From Neurospora tetraspora (lineage: Eukaryota > Ascomycota > Sordariomycetes > Sordariales > Sordariaceae), in contig NW_026944384.1 in assembly GCF_033439725.1 (NCBI RefSeq), positions 1,054,001-1,118,000 on the forward strand: a stretch of 64,000 bases of DNA, given 5' to 3'. Positions within the stretch are counted from its first letter, which is position 1. Each line of letters opens with the position of its first letter. The position numbers were made by a program, and so were the translations under genes. Below are positions 34,828 to 46,154 of this stretch, one piece after another. Under the pieces are notes generated by a model. The model did not search any database and was not told the DNA's origin. It was given only the letters and a program-made list of their open reading frames with translations.

Positions 34828-35968
34828 TGAAGCGCCCAGTCTTCAACTAGATTCGATGTCCGGGGCCTAGAAGTGTCATGGCAGAGATCTACACCAGAGG
34901 TCGTGGTGCTATGGGCCCTATATCGAAGCGAGGAAGGCGCGGCGATTCTATTTATATTAGGTCGTCTAGTAAAAAAAAAAAATCTATGTGTGCTAAGCCG
35001 GGATATTATATAACTATACCCAAAATAGGTATAACCCGGACTTATTAGGATACGGTTTTATTAATTAAAGTAAATAGTATCATATTTCCGTCGCCTTTTA
35101 AATTAATATAGTTTAATAAGAATCGTGTGTATCTTGATATAAAAAACGTTATTTAATTGCACGTAATTATCTTTTCAATCCCTGAATTTGAATAGTATTT
35201 ATAGTTAGAAATACCATTGAAATAAGTATTATAGATAGGATTCGTTATAATTTTATTAAACCGGTCGCGCGGCTATTTATAAGTTTGTTTGCGACTATAC
35301 GCATAATTATAACTTATATACCGGATCGTTATTTTAATTCCTAATACTCCTAGCAAATTTAATAGTCCTAGCAACTTTAGTATTCCCGGTACTTCTACTT
35401 TTACTTTAATACTTTTTAACCCTACTACCTTCAATTAATAATATTACCTTCAATTTCTATTTTTTTATTACTACAATTATCGTATAATACCAGGAATTAT
35501 TTGGAATCTTTAATATTTTGTAATTATAAGCCTTTAAATAAATACGACGACTATGTATATAATTTTAATAGGGTATATTCAATTACGTATTATTTTTATA
35601 TATTATTTTAGTATCGGACTAGTATAACGTACGTATAAATACTACTTCCTTTATCGTGACCCACAACCGCTATTCTAAATTTGTTATTACTACCTTCCGT
35701 TTTAAAATATTAATAAAAGTAATTATAATACTATTTATTAAATGATTATCCGCCAACCCGATTATTAATAATTATCGTCTACCTAATAAAATATATTATT
35801 TAACTAATAAACCGCAAACCCTACCCAAAAATTTAAAATTATATACTTCTTTCTACTTTAATACTTTTACTACCCGTTACTCTTTTTATTTTAATACTAC
35901 TTTTTATTACTAAATTAAATAATTATAATAATAATAACGTATAATAGGTAATAGCCCGCTTATTAATA
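34828..35968 (+). repeat. R repeat copy 1, left part
   Basis: Direct, more RIPed copy of the sequence at 37,437-38,730. It begins TTGAAGCGCCCAGTCTTCAA and the hairpin block, then an A run (34,970s), a short internally repeated CC(C/T)GGCA-AGTCTAG-like series near 35,330-35,400 and several TTTAATACTTTT(A/T) blocks. No protein family was recognised on either strand. SINE copy 2 was inserted at 35,968. Confidence 0.7.
34851..34930 (+). other. conserved hairpin at the start of R copy 1
   Basis: Arms ATTCGATGTCCGGGGCC (34,851-34,867) and GGGCCCTATATCGAAG (34,913-34,928). A loop of about 45 bases contains CTACACCAGAGGTCGT, which is nearly identical in R copy 2. Confidence 0.6.
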
Positions 35969-36645
35969 ATAATAATAATGAGCTTATTCACGCTTGACTG
36001 TCTAATTTAACTAGTCGCCTATTTAGGCATACGGTCATTCGTCGTTCAAAGCCGGGCGGAAAAACCGTATATCGCCGAATACCGGATAAAAACCTCCCGC
36101 GTCTTTATATTTAATGTTTATCTTCATTCAATCCCAAACCTTCCTTCCGATTTCCTCTAATTCTTTTTAACCCCTCTACCCCCACCCTCAGTCCTTATTA
36201 TTAACTAAATACGTCTTATTATTAGGGTACTGCCTTAGGGAAGGGGAGGGTAAAAGGGTTTTAGGAATTTTATTATTGTACTTTTTTTATAATCGGCCCG
36301 AAGGCCCCGGTTGGTCAAGGCGAGGAGTAAGCGTTACTTTATTTATTATTAGGGAATCGTGTGTTGATTGGGTAGAAGAGTTAGTATACTATCGAATAGA
36401 ATAATTATTTTTCGAAGTAAAGAGAATTGACCCGAATCTACTTTTCGGCGGGATACTTGGGGTTTTAGACTAGGGAGAGCCCTGTAAGTTTAACTACGTG
36501 CTTAGGGTGGGGGAAGAATTCCATCCGATCTAAGAACTAGAAAAGATCGGATGGAAGAGAGGGGAGTAGGATTCGAACCTACGACCTCATGGAAACAACC
36601 GCAAGGTAAACTATGCCCAGATCTTCCCAACTGAGCTATCCCCCC
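35969..36645 (-). mobile_element. SINE copy 2, minus strand
   Basis: About 677 bp, inverted copy of the SINE at 34,167. The tRNA-like head is at the right end (B box complement GGATTCGAACC at 36,569-36,579, A box near 36,625-36,638), followed on the minus strand by the ATCCGATC...GATCGGATGGA hairpin. The LINE-like 3' part lies at about 36,025-36,100, and the (ATT)n tail is adjacent to 35,968. It is flanked by the duplication CCCGCTTATTAATA (35,955-35,968 and about 36,645-36,658). The uninterrupted site is seen in R copy 2 near 38,733 (CCCCGCCTATTAATAC). Confidence 0.85.
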
Positions 36646-36658
36646 CCGCTTATTAATA

Positions 36659-37436
36659 TAATTAGTAATATACTTCCTTCTACTTTAATACTTTTATTAC
36701 CGTTATTAGTTTTTATTTTAATATTGTATCGCCACTTACTTTATTACTAGATAAAATAATTATAACGACGATAGATAGTAGTACCCTACCTATCAATATA
36801 GTTAGTAGAAATTTTTAGTACTTATTAACTCCCTCTTAGAAAAATATTAGAATCCTTCTCCCCCTACTTTTTAATTCTTAAATTTTCTCCTCTTTAATAT
36901 ATTTACATTCTTATATTTAAAATTAATTTTAATATTTAATCTTAGACAATTTTTAATCCTTAATTATTATTCGATTTCGTATATTGCGTTATTTTATATA
37001 TTTCCCGAAGCGGCCCTTTAAATTTAGAATTACCTCTTCCTAAGTCAATTCCCTCCTTCCTTTTCTCTGTATTTTAATTAATAATATGTTCAATTATAGA
37101 GAAGCGGATTAGAATTTTTCTTTTTATGTTATTTTAAAAGCTTTTTATATTATTTTTGAAACGGCCCTCTAAACTTAAAATTACTTTCGCCGGGTAAATT
37201 CCCTTTCTTATTTCCCTTCTTCGTATTTCCCCTACTAATATTTTCCTTTTTATAATATAAAGTAAAATAAATTAGTTATTAGCTGGTATAAAACGTATCG
37301 GTTATACTGGCGGCGAATTTACTTTTTTATTATTTAAATAATAAATTCCCCTCCCCTTTCTTCCCTTCCTTTCCGTTCCCTTCCCCTCCCCGCACCCTAT
37401 TTAATTATTCGGTTTATTAATATCTTTTTAATTTAT
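36659..37436 (+). repeat. R repeat copy 1, right part
   Basis: Continues R copy 1 after the SINE, matching about 38,600-39,430 of copy 2. A segment of roughly 150 bp just before the SINE (about 35,840-35,960) is repeated just after it (about 36,665-36,800), so copy 1 has a tandem duplication that copy 2 lacks. An internal ~130-bp repeat with AAGCGGCCCT/AAACGGCCCT blocks (near 37,007 and 37,160) is common to both R copies. The right end is TC-rich (37,350-37,400). Confidence 0.7.
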
Positions 37437-39440
37437 TGAAGCGCCCATGCCTTCACGAGATTCGATGTCCGGGGCCCAAAAACTGTCATAGTTCTCCACA
37501 CCAGAGGTCGTAGGTCCATGGGCCCCACATCGAAGCGCGGAAGGCGCGGCGATTCTGTCTATTACAGGTCAGAATGCAAAAAAAATACCCGTCTTGGCAG
37601 ACCCAAAAGGGAAATTCTAACGCTAAATAAAACACGGTTTCAATAACAACGAAGACTATGCTATATTTCAACACCTTTAAACTATTATACCTCAATAATA
37701 ATTAGATATATTAGAATGCCAAAAAATATTATTAAATATAGTAAATTCGTTTAATTCTCCTATATCTTCCGCTAAAAAACATAGCGTAAAATATAGTTAC
37801 AAATAGTATTACAATATTCGACCCGATACAACTGGATGCGACCGGGCGGACGGCTATTTATAATCGTTATATACGATTATACAACTATCTCGCAGTCCCG
37901 GCAAGTCTAGCACTCCCGGCAAGTCTAGTAGTCCCGGCACCTCTACCTTTCACTTTAATACCTTTTAACCTACTACCTTTAACCAACAATACTACTAATA
38001 ACACTTTCAATACTACCTCTTTCATCGCTATAATTATCGTGCAATACTAGGAATTATCTGGAATCTTTAATATCTTTTAATTCCAAGCCTTTAAACGACC
38101 GTATAAATATTTGCGCGACTTTCGGTAAAGTATATTCAATTACATATTACTTTAGGGTTGGTCGGTCCCAACAAATTAATAGGGCGATGTAGGTACAAAC
38201 CCCACCTCGATATTATTAACGTTAATACTCAATACTTCAACTTTTTATCGCTACAACTATCGTGCAACAACAACAAAGCTCTAGAATCGTTGATTTCAAG
38301 CCTTCAAACGATTACATAAATATTTATACGACTTTTAATAGTATTTAATTTCAATTGCGTATTACTTTATAATCGGGCCAATTAAATTAGTAGGGTATAA
38401 GGTAAGTATAAATACTACCTCCTCTATCGCAACCCGCGACCGCCATTCTAAATTATCCTATTTTCCTTCTCAATACCAATAAAAGAAATCGCAATACCAT
38501 TCACCGACGATCAACCCAACTACTAGGGACTGTTACCCATCCGACAAAGCACGTCATTCAATTGGCAAACCCCAAACCCCACCCAGAATTTTAAATAGGT
38601 ATACTACCTTCTACTTCAACGACCTTCACTACCCGCCGCCCTTTCTATTTTAATATTAGAATTACCTTTATCGCTACCCACTTTACCGCCAAATAAAACA
38701 ATCGCGACGATAATAAACGGTAGTACCCCGCCTATTAATACAGTTAGCAGCGAAATTTCTAGCAATTAGCGGAAATTTCTAACACTTATCGGCTCCCTCC
38801 TAGAAGGGAATAAGAATCCCTCTCCCCCCGCCGTTTAATTCTCAAACTTTCTCTTCTTCAATATACTCATATTCTTATATCTAAAATCAACCTCAACACT
38901 TAATCTCAGAAATCTTTTAATTCCCAATTATCACTCGACTTCGCACATTGCATCACTTTATACATCTCCCAAAGCGGCCCTCTAGGCCCAGAACTACCTC
39001 CTCCCGGGTCAATTCCCCCCCTCCCTCTCCCCGCATTTTAACTACTAATATCTTCGATTATAGAGAAGCGGATTGGAATCTTTCTTTCTACATTACTCCA
39101 AAAGCTTTTTACATCGCTCTCGAAGCGGCCCTTTAGGCCTAAAACTACTTCTCGCCGGGTAATTCCCCCTCCTATCTCCTATCTCCTATTTCTTCGCATC
39201 TCCTCCCATTTCCTCCTATCTCCCCTCTTTGTATTTCCCCTACTAATATTTCTTTTTTATAGTATAAGGCAGAACGTATCGGTTATCGGCCGGCGCAGAA
39301 TGTATTGGTAATCTAACCGGTAGCGAACTTATTTCTCTATTATTCAAATAATAAATTCCTTTCCTCCCTTCCCCCCTCCTCCCCCCTCCTCCCTCCCTTC
39401 CCTTCCCCGTACCCTATTTAATTATTCAATTTATAATGTC
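37437..39440 (+). repeat. R repeat copy 2 (~2.0 kb, better preserved)
   Basis: Starts TTGAAGCGCCCATGCCTTCA with the hairpin block, immediately after R copy 1. It retains many CpA sites. A ~200-bp segment is present twice (about 38,030-38,215 and 38,240-38,430) but once in copy 1. The GCAAGTCTAG/CCCGGCA series is at 37,905-37,950. Long pyrimidine tracts lie at 39,170-39,250 and 39,355-39,410. I recognise no coding domain. It could be a large non-autonomous element or a segmental duplication. No terminal repeats or target duplication are certain. Confidence 0.7.
37459..37537 (+). other. strong hairpin at the start of R copy 2, candidate structured RNA
   Basis: The arm TTCGATGTCCGGGGCCCA (37,461-37,478) pairs with TGGGCCCCACATCGAA (37,519-37,534): eight pairs, a two-base bulge, then eight pairs. 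The loop carries CCACACCAGAGGTCGT. In copy 1 the arms remain able to pair. An A-run tail follows near 37,579. Confidence 0.6.
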
Positions 39441-39883
39441 TTTTTTACTTACTAAATTCGTTCTTCAATCTTCCGTTCTCGCAACCGTATATTATCTTGG
39501 CCGCTCGGCCAATTTACATTATAAGCTACGGCGCAAATACATTTGTAGGAAATAACGGCTACGGCCAATTTCGACAGTACACTGAAATTATTATTCCGTT
39601 TCGTACTAAAACACGACTATCAAAAACACATTCGCTTCAACGTTAATATCAGGAGAAAAAAGACATTCCCCCCTACAATTATTAAATTAAATATCGATTA
39701 TATCGAGCTCCCTAGAGCGAAGCTAAAGCCGGATATTATTCGTCCGAAGGCTTCAAGTATATTTAAAATCCTTTCTTAAGTTCATTATTTAAAATTCATT
39801 TTGGCTTTTTAACTTTTTAGCTTCCATTCTATTAGCCTAATTAGGATTCTACAACGATCATTCGGTTCATTATTCAATTATTG

Positions 39884-39970
39884 AATCTTTCAATCTTTCA
39901 ATCTTTCAATCTTTCAATCTTTCAATCTTTCAATCTTTCAATCTTTCAATCTTTCAATCTTTCAATCTTT
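39884..39970. repeat. octamer tandem repeat (AATCTTTC)n, about 11 copies
   Basis: Perfect 8-bp repeats over 87 bp. In Helitron copy 2 the corresponding place (about 48,295-48,335) has only a short decayed run of TTTA-type repeats, so the array expanded in copy 1 or was lost in copy 2. Confidence 0.95.
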
Positions 39971-42558
39971 TAAGATAGAATCCAATCAAATACCGCCGCC
40001 TAGCAACTAAGAGCAGCGCAATCAATATGGTCCTATACTTACTCAAAAGAAGTATCACGCTTATAATAAAAAAAAGCTAATATTAGCATTTATTAGTAAA
40101 AATAATCCTACCCTCATTATAATCACTTATAACGTTTATCATAATAAATATACTCTAATAAGCCATCCTTCCCCTTACTAGTATCTAATCTATTATTATT
40201 TCTCTTCCTATTAGCTAACCAATTACCCAATATTATCTATTTAATAGTAAATCCTTCAAAATGCGTAAATCCTACTAATAAAATCCTAATATACCGTATC
40301 GTCTCACTACCTTCGGGTAAATAGGATGCCCGTTAGGGTAATATTACGATCCGAGCCGCGGGGGGTTGCGGGTACGATTTAAATATTACTAGTTGGCTGG
40401 CTATTGTAATAGGCTATATTTTAAATAACTAATCTTTTTTTGGATCTTAGAATCGATTTCGGCGACATTGAAAAGAATCTAGCTTATAATTAACCGCTAG
40501 TCCTACTACTACTACCACCGCCAATACTAGCGATAAAAGAGGACCTATAAATACTATACTCTCTTTATTAGAGGAGACCCGAACCAAAGTTAACTATCGA
40601 CCGCCAATTCCCCTAGTGTTTTTAACCTTTAACTTCGTATATTCTAAGCACCGGTCCCGTTTTAACCCCCTTAACCCGCTCAACCTCCGATATTTTAACG
40701 TTTTAATCCCCGTTAAAGTTTCGATAGCGAAGATATCGATATTTCCACCCAAGACTTATTAGAGTTTGAACGGTAATAATAACAATATTAAGGCGAATTC
40801 GGACTTTATATAATTACCTGTTAAGAGTTCGAAGCTAAATAACGTTAACAAACCCAACTTCAATAGGCAGTCTAATAACCCCAATTGGCTGAGAGAATTA
40901 GTCTAGACTTATAACGGCCTGTTAACCGTTCGGTTTAATTATTATAGTTACAACAAATTAATATTCAATTAATTACTACCAATATTTAGTACCTCAAAAT
41001 TTATACCCCCAAATTCTAAACAATTAAGGATAAGGCTATTCGTACTAATTAAAGAATCCTAAAAATCACGTTCAATAGAAAGTATTCACAAGTATAAATT
41101 CCCTACCTATATTTATATTCTATAATTAACTTTTTATAGGACAACTAAGAAATTGCTAAACCTCGTCGAAAAAAATATATTGTTCAACGTAGACATCATA
41201 TTCGCTGTTATAACTAAGAAGAGGATATTATACGTACCCCTTTATTAGTAATATTGATTGCTTATAAATATCCTAATCTATAATAACTATTTAATAATAA
41301 CGATAAATTTACTTATCCTTATAATCATTTTATATTACCCCGTACAGACCGTAACCCAACTACGGGCTTCTATCGACTCTATAATAACGATAACTAATTT
41401 ACTTCCCTGAAATATTACATAATTCGACCCCTTACGGACAAGAATAATATAGGCAATTATGTTATTTATAATGAAGATGAACGATTCCTCTACCCGAATT
41501 ATTACTTCTTTCGATATATTAACGACCTCAATCCCGATACCGGCAACTATATAGTTTATTTATCCGATTCACAATATAATATCTTCTTTCAGTGAAAAGT
41601 TTATATTATTTATAATAGTATAAACTAGGGTTCGGATTATATTTCAGGAGACTATTATAAAAGGGACTTTTGTATTTTATATTTAAGTAGAATTAAAGAT
41701 AAGGGTAAACGTCTAATTAGTCCGCTAAATATTCGTCCAACTAATTCGCCCGATATGTTTATATAATTTACCGACAATAACGACGCTAATATTCAACCTA
41801 ATATCGACGATTTACTATATTTTATTTATCTAATATATTATTAAATACGCCGTCCTATTAACCGGGATCCTATTACCGGATTTTATGTAGTATACGTTTA
41901 TACTAGTTTAAATTACAATATTCGACGGGAAAATAAGGTCTACCTTAATTATTATCGAAACTTTCCCCGTAGCAATTTCTTCGATAAATAAAATATTAAA
42001 CGCAATTATTATAAATAATATTAAGTACCGCTTAATAGAGACGATAAGGACGATAATAATAACTTTTACAATTTTAATAACGATACCGACCTATTTTAAA
42101 TTAAATGATTACCCCGTTTACAAATGCAGAATAATCCCCTTAATAATCTAAATATTATATTTAATATCGACGACTTCGTATAAGATTATAACTTTCTCGA
42201 AACACAATCCCAACCCGAACAACTCCTATATAAAAGAAGTCAATACGGTCTAGGACGTCCTAAAATTATTACGCCCTTACTAGAGCCGGCCGGGCCTCGA
42301 TTTCCGGATATACTTAGCGTTAAATTTGAACGGGACCCGGTATTTAACGGCGATATAAATACTAGAACTATTCTGGATTCACATTACTAATAGCTTTACA
42401 ATTACCAAGCTATATTAAATACTAATACTATAGAAAAATATAGCCGCTATAACAAAAAATATTTTTAATTATTAATTTAAAGGGTTAATAATAAGGATAT
42501 TTATTTACGGTATTACCGTACCGATAAGGATCTTCGACCGGGCGAACCTTTTAAATAT

Positions 42559-43161
42559 GAGAAACTCTACTCGCACCGTAGGAAAACTGTGAACAGGGTG
42601 AACGACCACGAACGAATCAATGATGGTGATGTATTGTGTGTGGTCAGACTGTGCAAGTCTGGAGGTCTAGAAGTAGGGCAAGGGAGGTCCCTGTGCGGTG
42701 GGGCCATGGCCAGAGGGAGCCATGGCTGGCCGCACGTGACACGGGACACCTCCAACAAAAACTCTATTCGGACCGTAGGTAAAATTTATAAATCTTCAAG
42801 TAACTTAAGGGGGTTAGGGTCTAAGATTTCCCAAGCTGGTCGGGAATTTTCATTTATTTTCTCTCTACCTCCCACTCCATATACCCTGACCGTAGCGCTT
42901 TTATAACTCCCTAATTTATGAAAAATATTAAAAACATAGGGTTTTAGGAACTTTAAGAATCTAAGGTCGCTAATACTTGTCTGGTAGATAGGGGGATAGG
43001 GGGATAGGGGGGTCGCTTAGGTTGGAAGATAATACAAAAATCAACAAATATTCTGATATTATTTTTCGATTCATACGCTTACATCTAGCCAAGTTATACT
43101 TAGTTGAAGTTTGAGACTACGGTCCGAATAGAGTTTTCCTACGGTGCGAGTAGAGTTTCTC
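42559..43161. mobile_element. MITE with MULE-like TIRs, carrying a solo LTR
   Basis: The left end begins GAGAAACTCTACTCGCACCG and continues GTAGGAAAAC. After the solo LTR the TIR resumes as ACTCTATTCGGACCGTAG (42,763-42,780). The right TIR, CTACGGTCCGAATAGAG...GTAGAGTTTCTC (43,119-43,161), is its perfect complement over about 43 bp. The target duplication is TTAAATAT (42,551-42,558 and 43,162-43,169), and Helitron copy 2 shows the empty site near 53,340. The interior is about 340 bp and non-coding, with a GATAGGGG triplet repeat near 42,990-43,013. The TIR layout parallels that of the MULE at 15,088. Confidence 0.85.
42588..42757 (+). repeat. solo LTR (170 bp) inside the MITE
   Basis: Begins TGTGAACAGG and ends CTCCAACA (TG...CA). 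It is flanked by the 5-bp duplication AAAAC (42,583-42,587 and 42,758-42,762). A related 192-bp copy lies inverted at 57,508. It is GC-rich and un-RIPed. Short frames on both strands here are not accepted as genes. Confidence 0.85.
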
Positions 43162-43169
43162 TTAAATAT

Positions 43170-43870
43170 AACGCAATAAATAATATAGACTTTAATACTT
43201 TCGATTATAATTTCCTAGAATACTATCTCCCCCCCCTCGACCCGGTAGAAAAAATATTTATTATACGAATCTGTATCTATTTTAGTAAATTAATTTTAAT
43301 TTCCCCTACGAAATTACGTAAATACTAATAATATATTACCAGATATTTATACTTTTGCCTAGTAATAACGAAAGTATAAGGGTTATTGTACTAATTTTCT
43401 TCTTAATATTACCTATATTTGTATTTAATCACTTAGGCTACCCGAAGAATTCGATATTATTTTACTACGGCTACGCAATTATTAGAATTACTCAAACTTT
43501 AATCGAATACGTAGGGAGTTTAAAGTTAACCGTTGTGAAATTAAAATATAGCTTCGGTTTTTGAAAGAAAATTACCTTAAATATACCGATATCGAGATTA
43601 TTTAGGAACGTTTTGACGCGTTATTAGAAAACGGCGATATTATAGATAATATAGTTCGTATTAATATAGATAATATAATTATTAAGGAATTAGATGAATT
43701 ATAAGAAGTAAGATTAGAAGAGATTTTGGCCGAGGTTGACCTCGAAGTTGGTGTAGCCCCTAATGTAATAGGTAGTGTACTTAAGGATATCGATTAATTT
43801 AGGGTACAATTTTATAGTAATTATATACCCGATCTTAATGTTCTACTAGTTCGATTCGTAAATTTACTGG
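43170..43870 (+). pseudogene. Helitron copy 1, N-terminal region with DUF6570-like domain
   Basis: After the MITE the reading resumes with 'PLDPVEKIFIIRICIYF', the L.P.EE..I.R.... signature found just upstream of Rep in many fungal Helitron proteins. A segment at 43,355-43,564 corresponds to the following 'RPSN...VRR..V..WL' region. The same region is at 53,395-53,732 in copy 2. Stops are of RIP type. Confidence 0.6.
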
Positions 43871-44085
43871 ATAATTAATAACCTCTAGGCTCCGAAGGAC
43901 AGCCTTTAGGCCAGTAATAATAACCTTTAGGTCCGGCTTCGGCTCCGGCTGTAATACTAGTTTTTGGCCCGGCTCTAGCTCTAAATCCGGCTTCCGCTCC
44001 GGCCCTAACTCCTAGCCCAATTCCAGATCCAAGCCCGGCTCTAAATCTAGTTCCTGCCCCGCTACTTAAACGTTATTATATTTAA
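43870..44085 (+). other. Pro/Ala-rich hinge coding repeat in Helitron copy 1
   Basis: GC-rich degenerate hexamers (CCGGCT, GGCTCC, CCCGGC) encode a Pro/Ala/Ser/Leu hinge between the DUF6570-like and Rep regions. Copy 2 has a shorter version near 54,090-54,190. Confidence 0.6.
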
Positions 44086-44479
44086 CTAAGCCCCCTTCGA
44101 AGCTAACCGATTAACGCATTTCGTTGTAATTAAGTATTATTATTTTAGGTATTTCTTAATTTTTACCCTACTAGTAAGGTTGAATATTTTAACCTTTGTA
44201 TTAAGAAGATTGATTATAATAAATATATTTAATATATTATGCGCTAATATAATAGCTGATTTATTCGATACGAAATTTTTTAATATATTGCCTTTAATTC
44301 CTTTATATATACTTAAATTCATAGTAAAAGTTCGTTCTATGTACGAAATATACGCTTCGACCCGGAAACCTTTGTCGATTAATAAAGCTATAAAAATATT
44401 TTAAAGCTCGCTCTAAAAAAGCCTAAAGTTTATTCAATTCGATTGTTCGGTGTTCGGATACCTTTTAAGGTATACGGTT

Positions 44480-45850
44480 ACATTAGTTCAAGAAATCCCG
44501 TAAATTATTATTATATATTAATTTTTTAAGTATACTAGCTATATTTATAATTTTTAGTACTGTTAATTTATATTGGGAAAGTCCAGTAAAATATATATTT
44601 AATTATAATTTGTAGTTAGATTTTAACGATTAAGATTGTTGTTATATATTTAGGAATAATATTCTTTATAATTTCTATATTATTACTTATTATTTCCTTC
44701 GACGATTTGAACTTTTTAAAAAACATATCCTAATATTAAAATTCAAATTCGATAATTATTAGTAGCGGTTGGAATTTTAGGCTCGAAGAACTAGCTATAC
44801 CTATAGTGTATATTGGGTAAATGATATCGATGCTCCTAATTTAGCCGATCTAAAAGTCCGAAGAGAATATACTAAAATGTAGGGTTTATATATTATAGTA
44901 TAAAATCCAATATTCGATAGGATTAAGTAGCTAGTAGAAGCCTAATTCGGAGAAGGTAAGGATCTAGAAGGTCTACCTCCTAGTACCTAAAATCCTAATA
45001 GTTAAAATAATACTTAGAATTAACTAATCCCGATTTCCTATTTTGTTAAATACCTTAAACGCACCGATATTTTAAGTAAAAGGATAGATGAAATTCAGCT
45101 TACTTTCTAAAGATTTATGATTATAATTAATTAGATACAAAAATATATTTATAACGATGTTTATTACCTTCGAGCCCGCCGTTAAATCTGAGCCTTCCTT
45201 AATAATAGGCAAATCCCGGACTTTAAATTCCTAATACTAGAACGGAAAATTTACCGGTTTTACTTTGTTAGGAAGCTATATAAATACCACCTCTTTACTA
45301 TCCGTATTAACCCCGGCTTTTGTCTTTTCGACGATAAACGAAATAATAGTATTTTTAACTAATATAATCCTTTTATTATAATAGGTTGGATGGCTAATAT
45401 AGATATTCAATTATATACTAATATACATATTATATTTAATTACGTAGCCAAGTACGTTTTTAAGGCTAAGAAAAGGATAAAATCTTATAATAAAATTGCC
45501 AACGAATTAATACCCTAAATCACAATTAAGAATCCAATTAAACAATTTACAATTAAATTTATAAATAAGTTTATTATTAAAAAGGATTGGTTTGCTTAAG
45601 AGGTTTATTATTTATTATTTAACCTTCTTTTATAGAAAGTACCCGTATAGTTGTTATAATAAATTATCGTTATCGAAATGACCGAAGTATTTTTTTCCTT
45701 AATCCTAATATAGATTTCCAGGGTACCGATCGGAGATTAATTAATAATAACGAGGCTAAAGGTATTTATATTAATATAGCTAGCGAGGCCCGGTAAACCC
45801 GTTCAATTTATTAAAAGTATATAAATTGTAAAGATTATTATTCTTATATT
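44480..45850 (+). pseudogene. Helitron Rep (Helitron-like N / HUH) domain, copy 1
   Basis: Rep nicks and joins one DNA strand in rolling-circle transposition. The translation shows 'G.PAIFITFSTANLYW' (about 44,530-44,580), a long central region, RR-rich blocks near 45,170, 'IPDFKFLILER' and 'YKYHLFTIRINPGF' (45,210-45,320), then 'WMANIDIQLYTNIHIIFNYVAKYVFKA' spread over 45,390-45,470, matching the N-D-Q and Y..KY catalytic-tyrosine region (Y.AKYxxKA). 'QEVYYLLFNLLLQ' (about 45,598-45,640) is the typical motif that follows. RIP stops inactivate it. Confidence 0.75.
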
Positions 45851-46154
45851 TTATTTTTCTAATTTATTCTTACATTCGATTATACTAAATTACGTCCTAA
45901 ACTTTTACTGACCGTACTAAAAAGAGGGTTATTAACTACTTCCCTATTTACAAATAGGATAACGCGAGGAGCCGCCGGAAGTTTAAGCGAGTTAAGCTAA
46001 TGCTATAATACCCGTATCGAAGGCCTAATAACCTTTACGTTGTTAACGATATTTAATATAATAACTTTAATAATGTTTATGTAGTATATTATAAAACCTA
46101 TGTTAACGAATTAGTTTACCCCGACGACTACTATAATAGATTTCTACCTATAAT

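Noticed and set aside
39884-39970. CRISPR-like repeat array
   Set aside because: Units are 8 bp with no spacers, so it is a simple tandem repeat.
42567-42906. Overlapping frames on both strands in the GC-rich patch
   Set aside because: They coincide with a solo LTR and MITE interior. The same sequence recurs at 57,483-57,723 as a repeat with target duplications.
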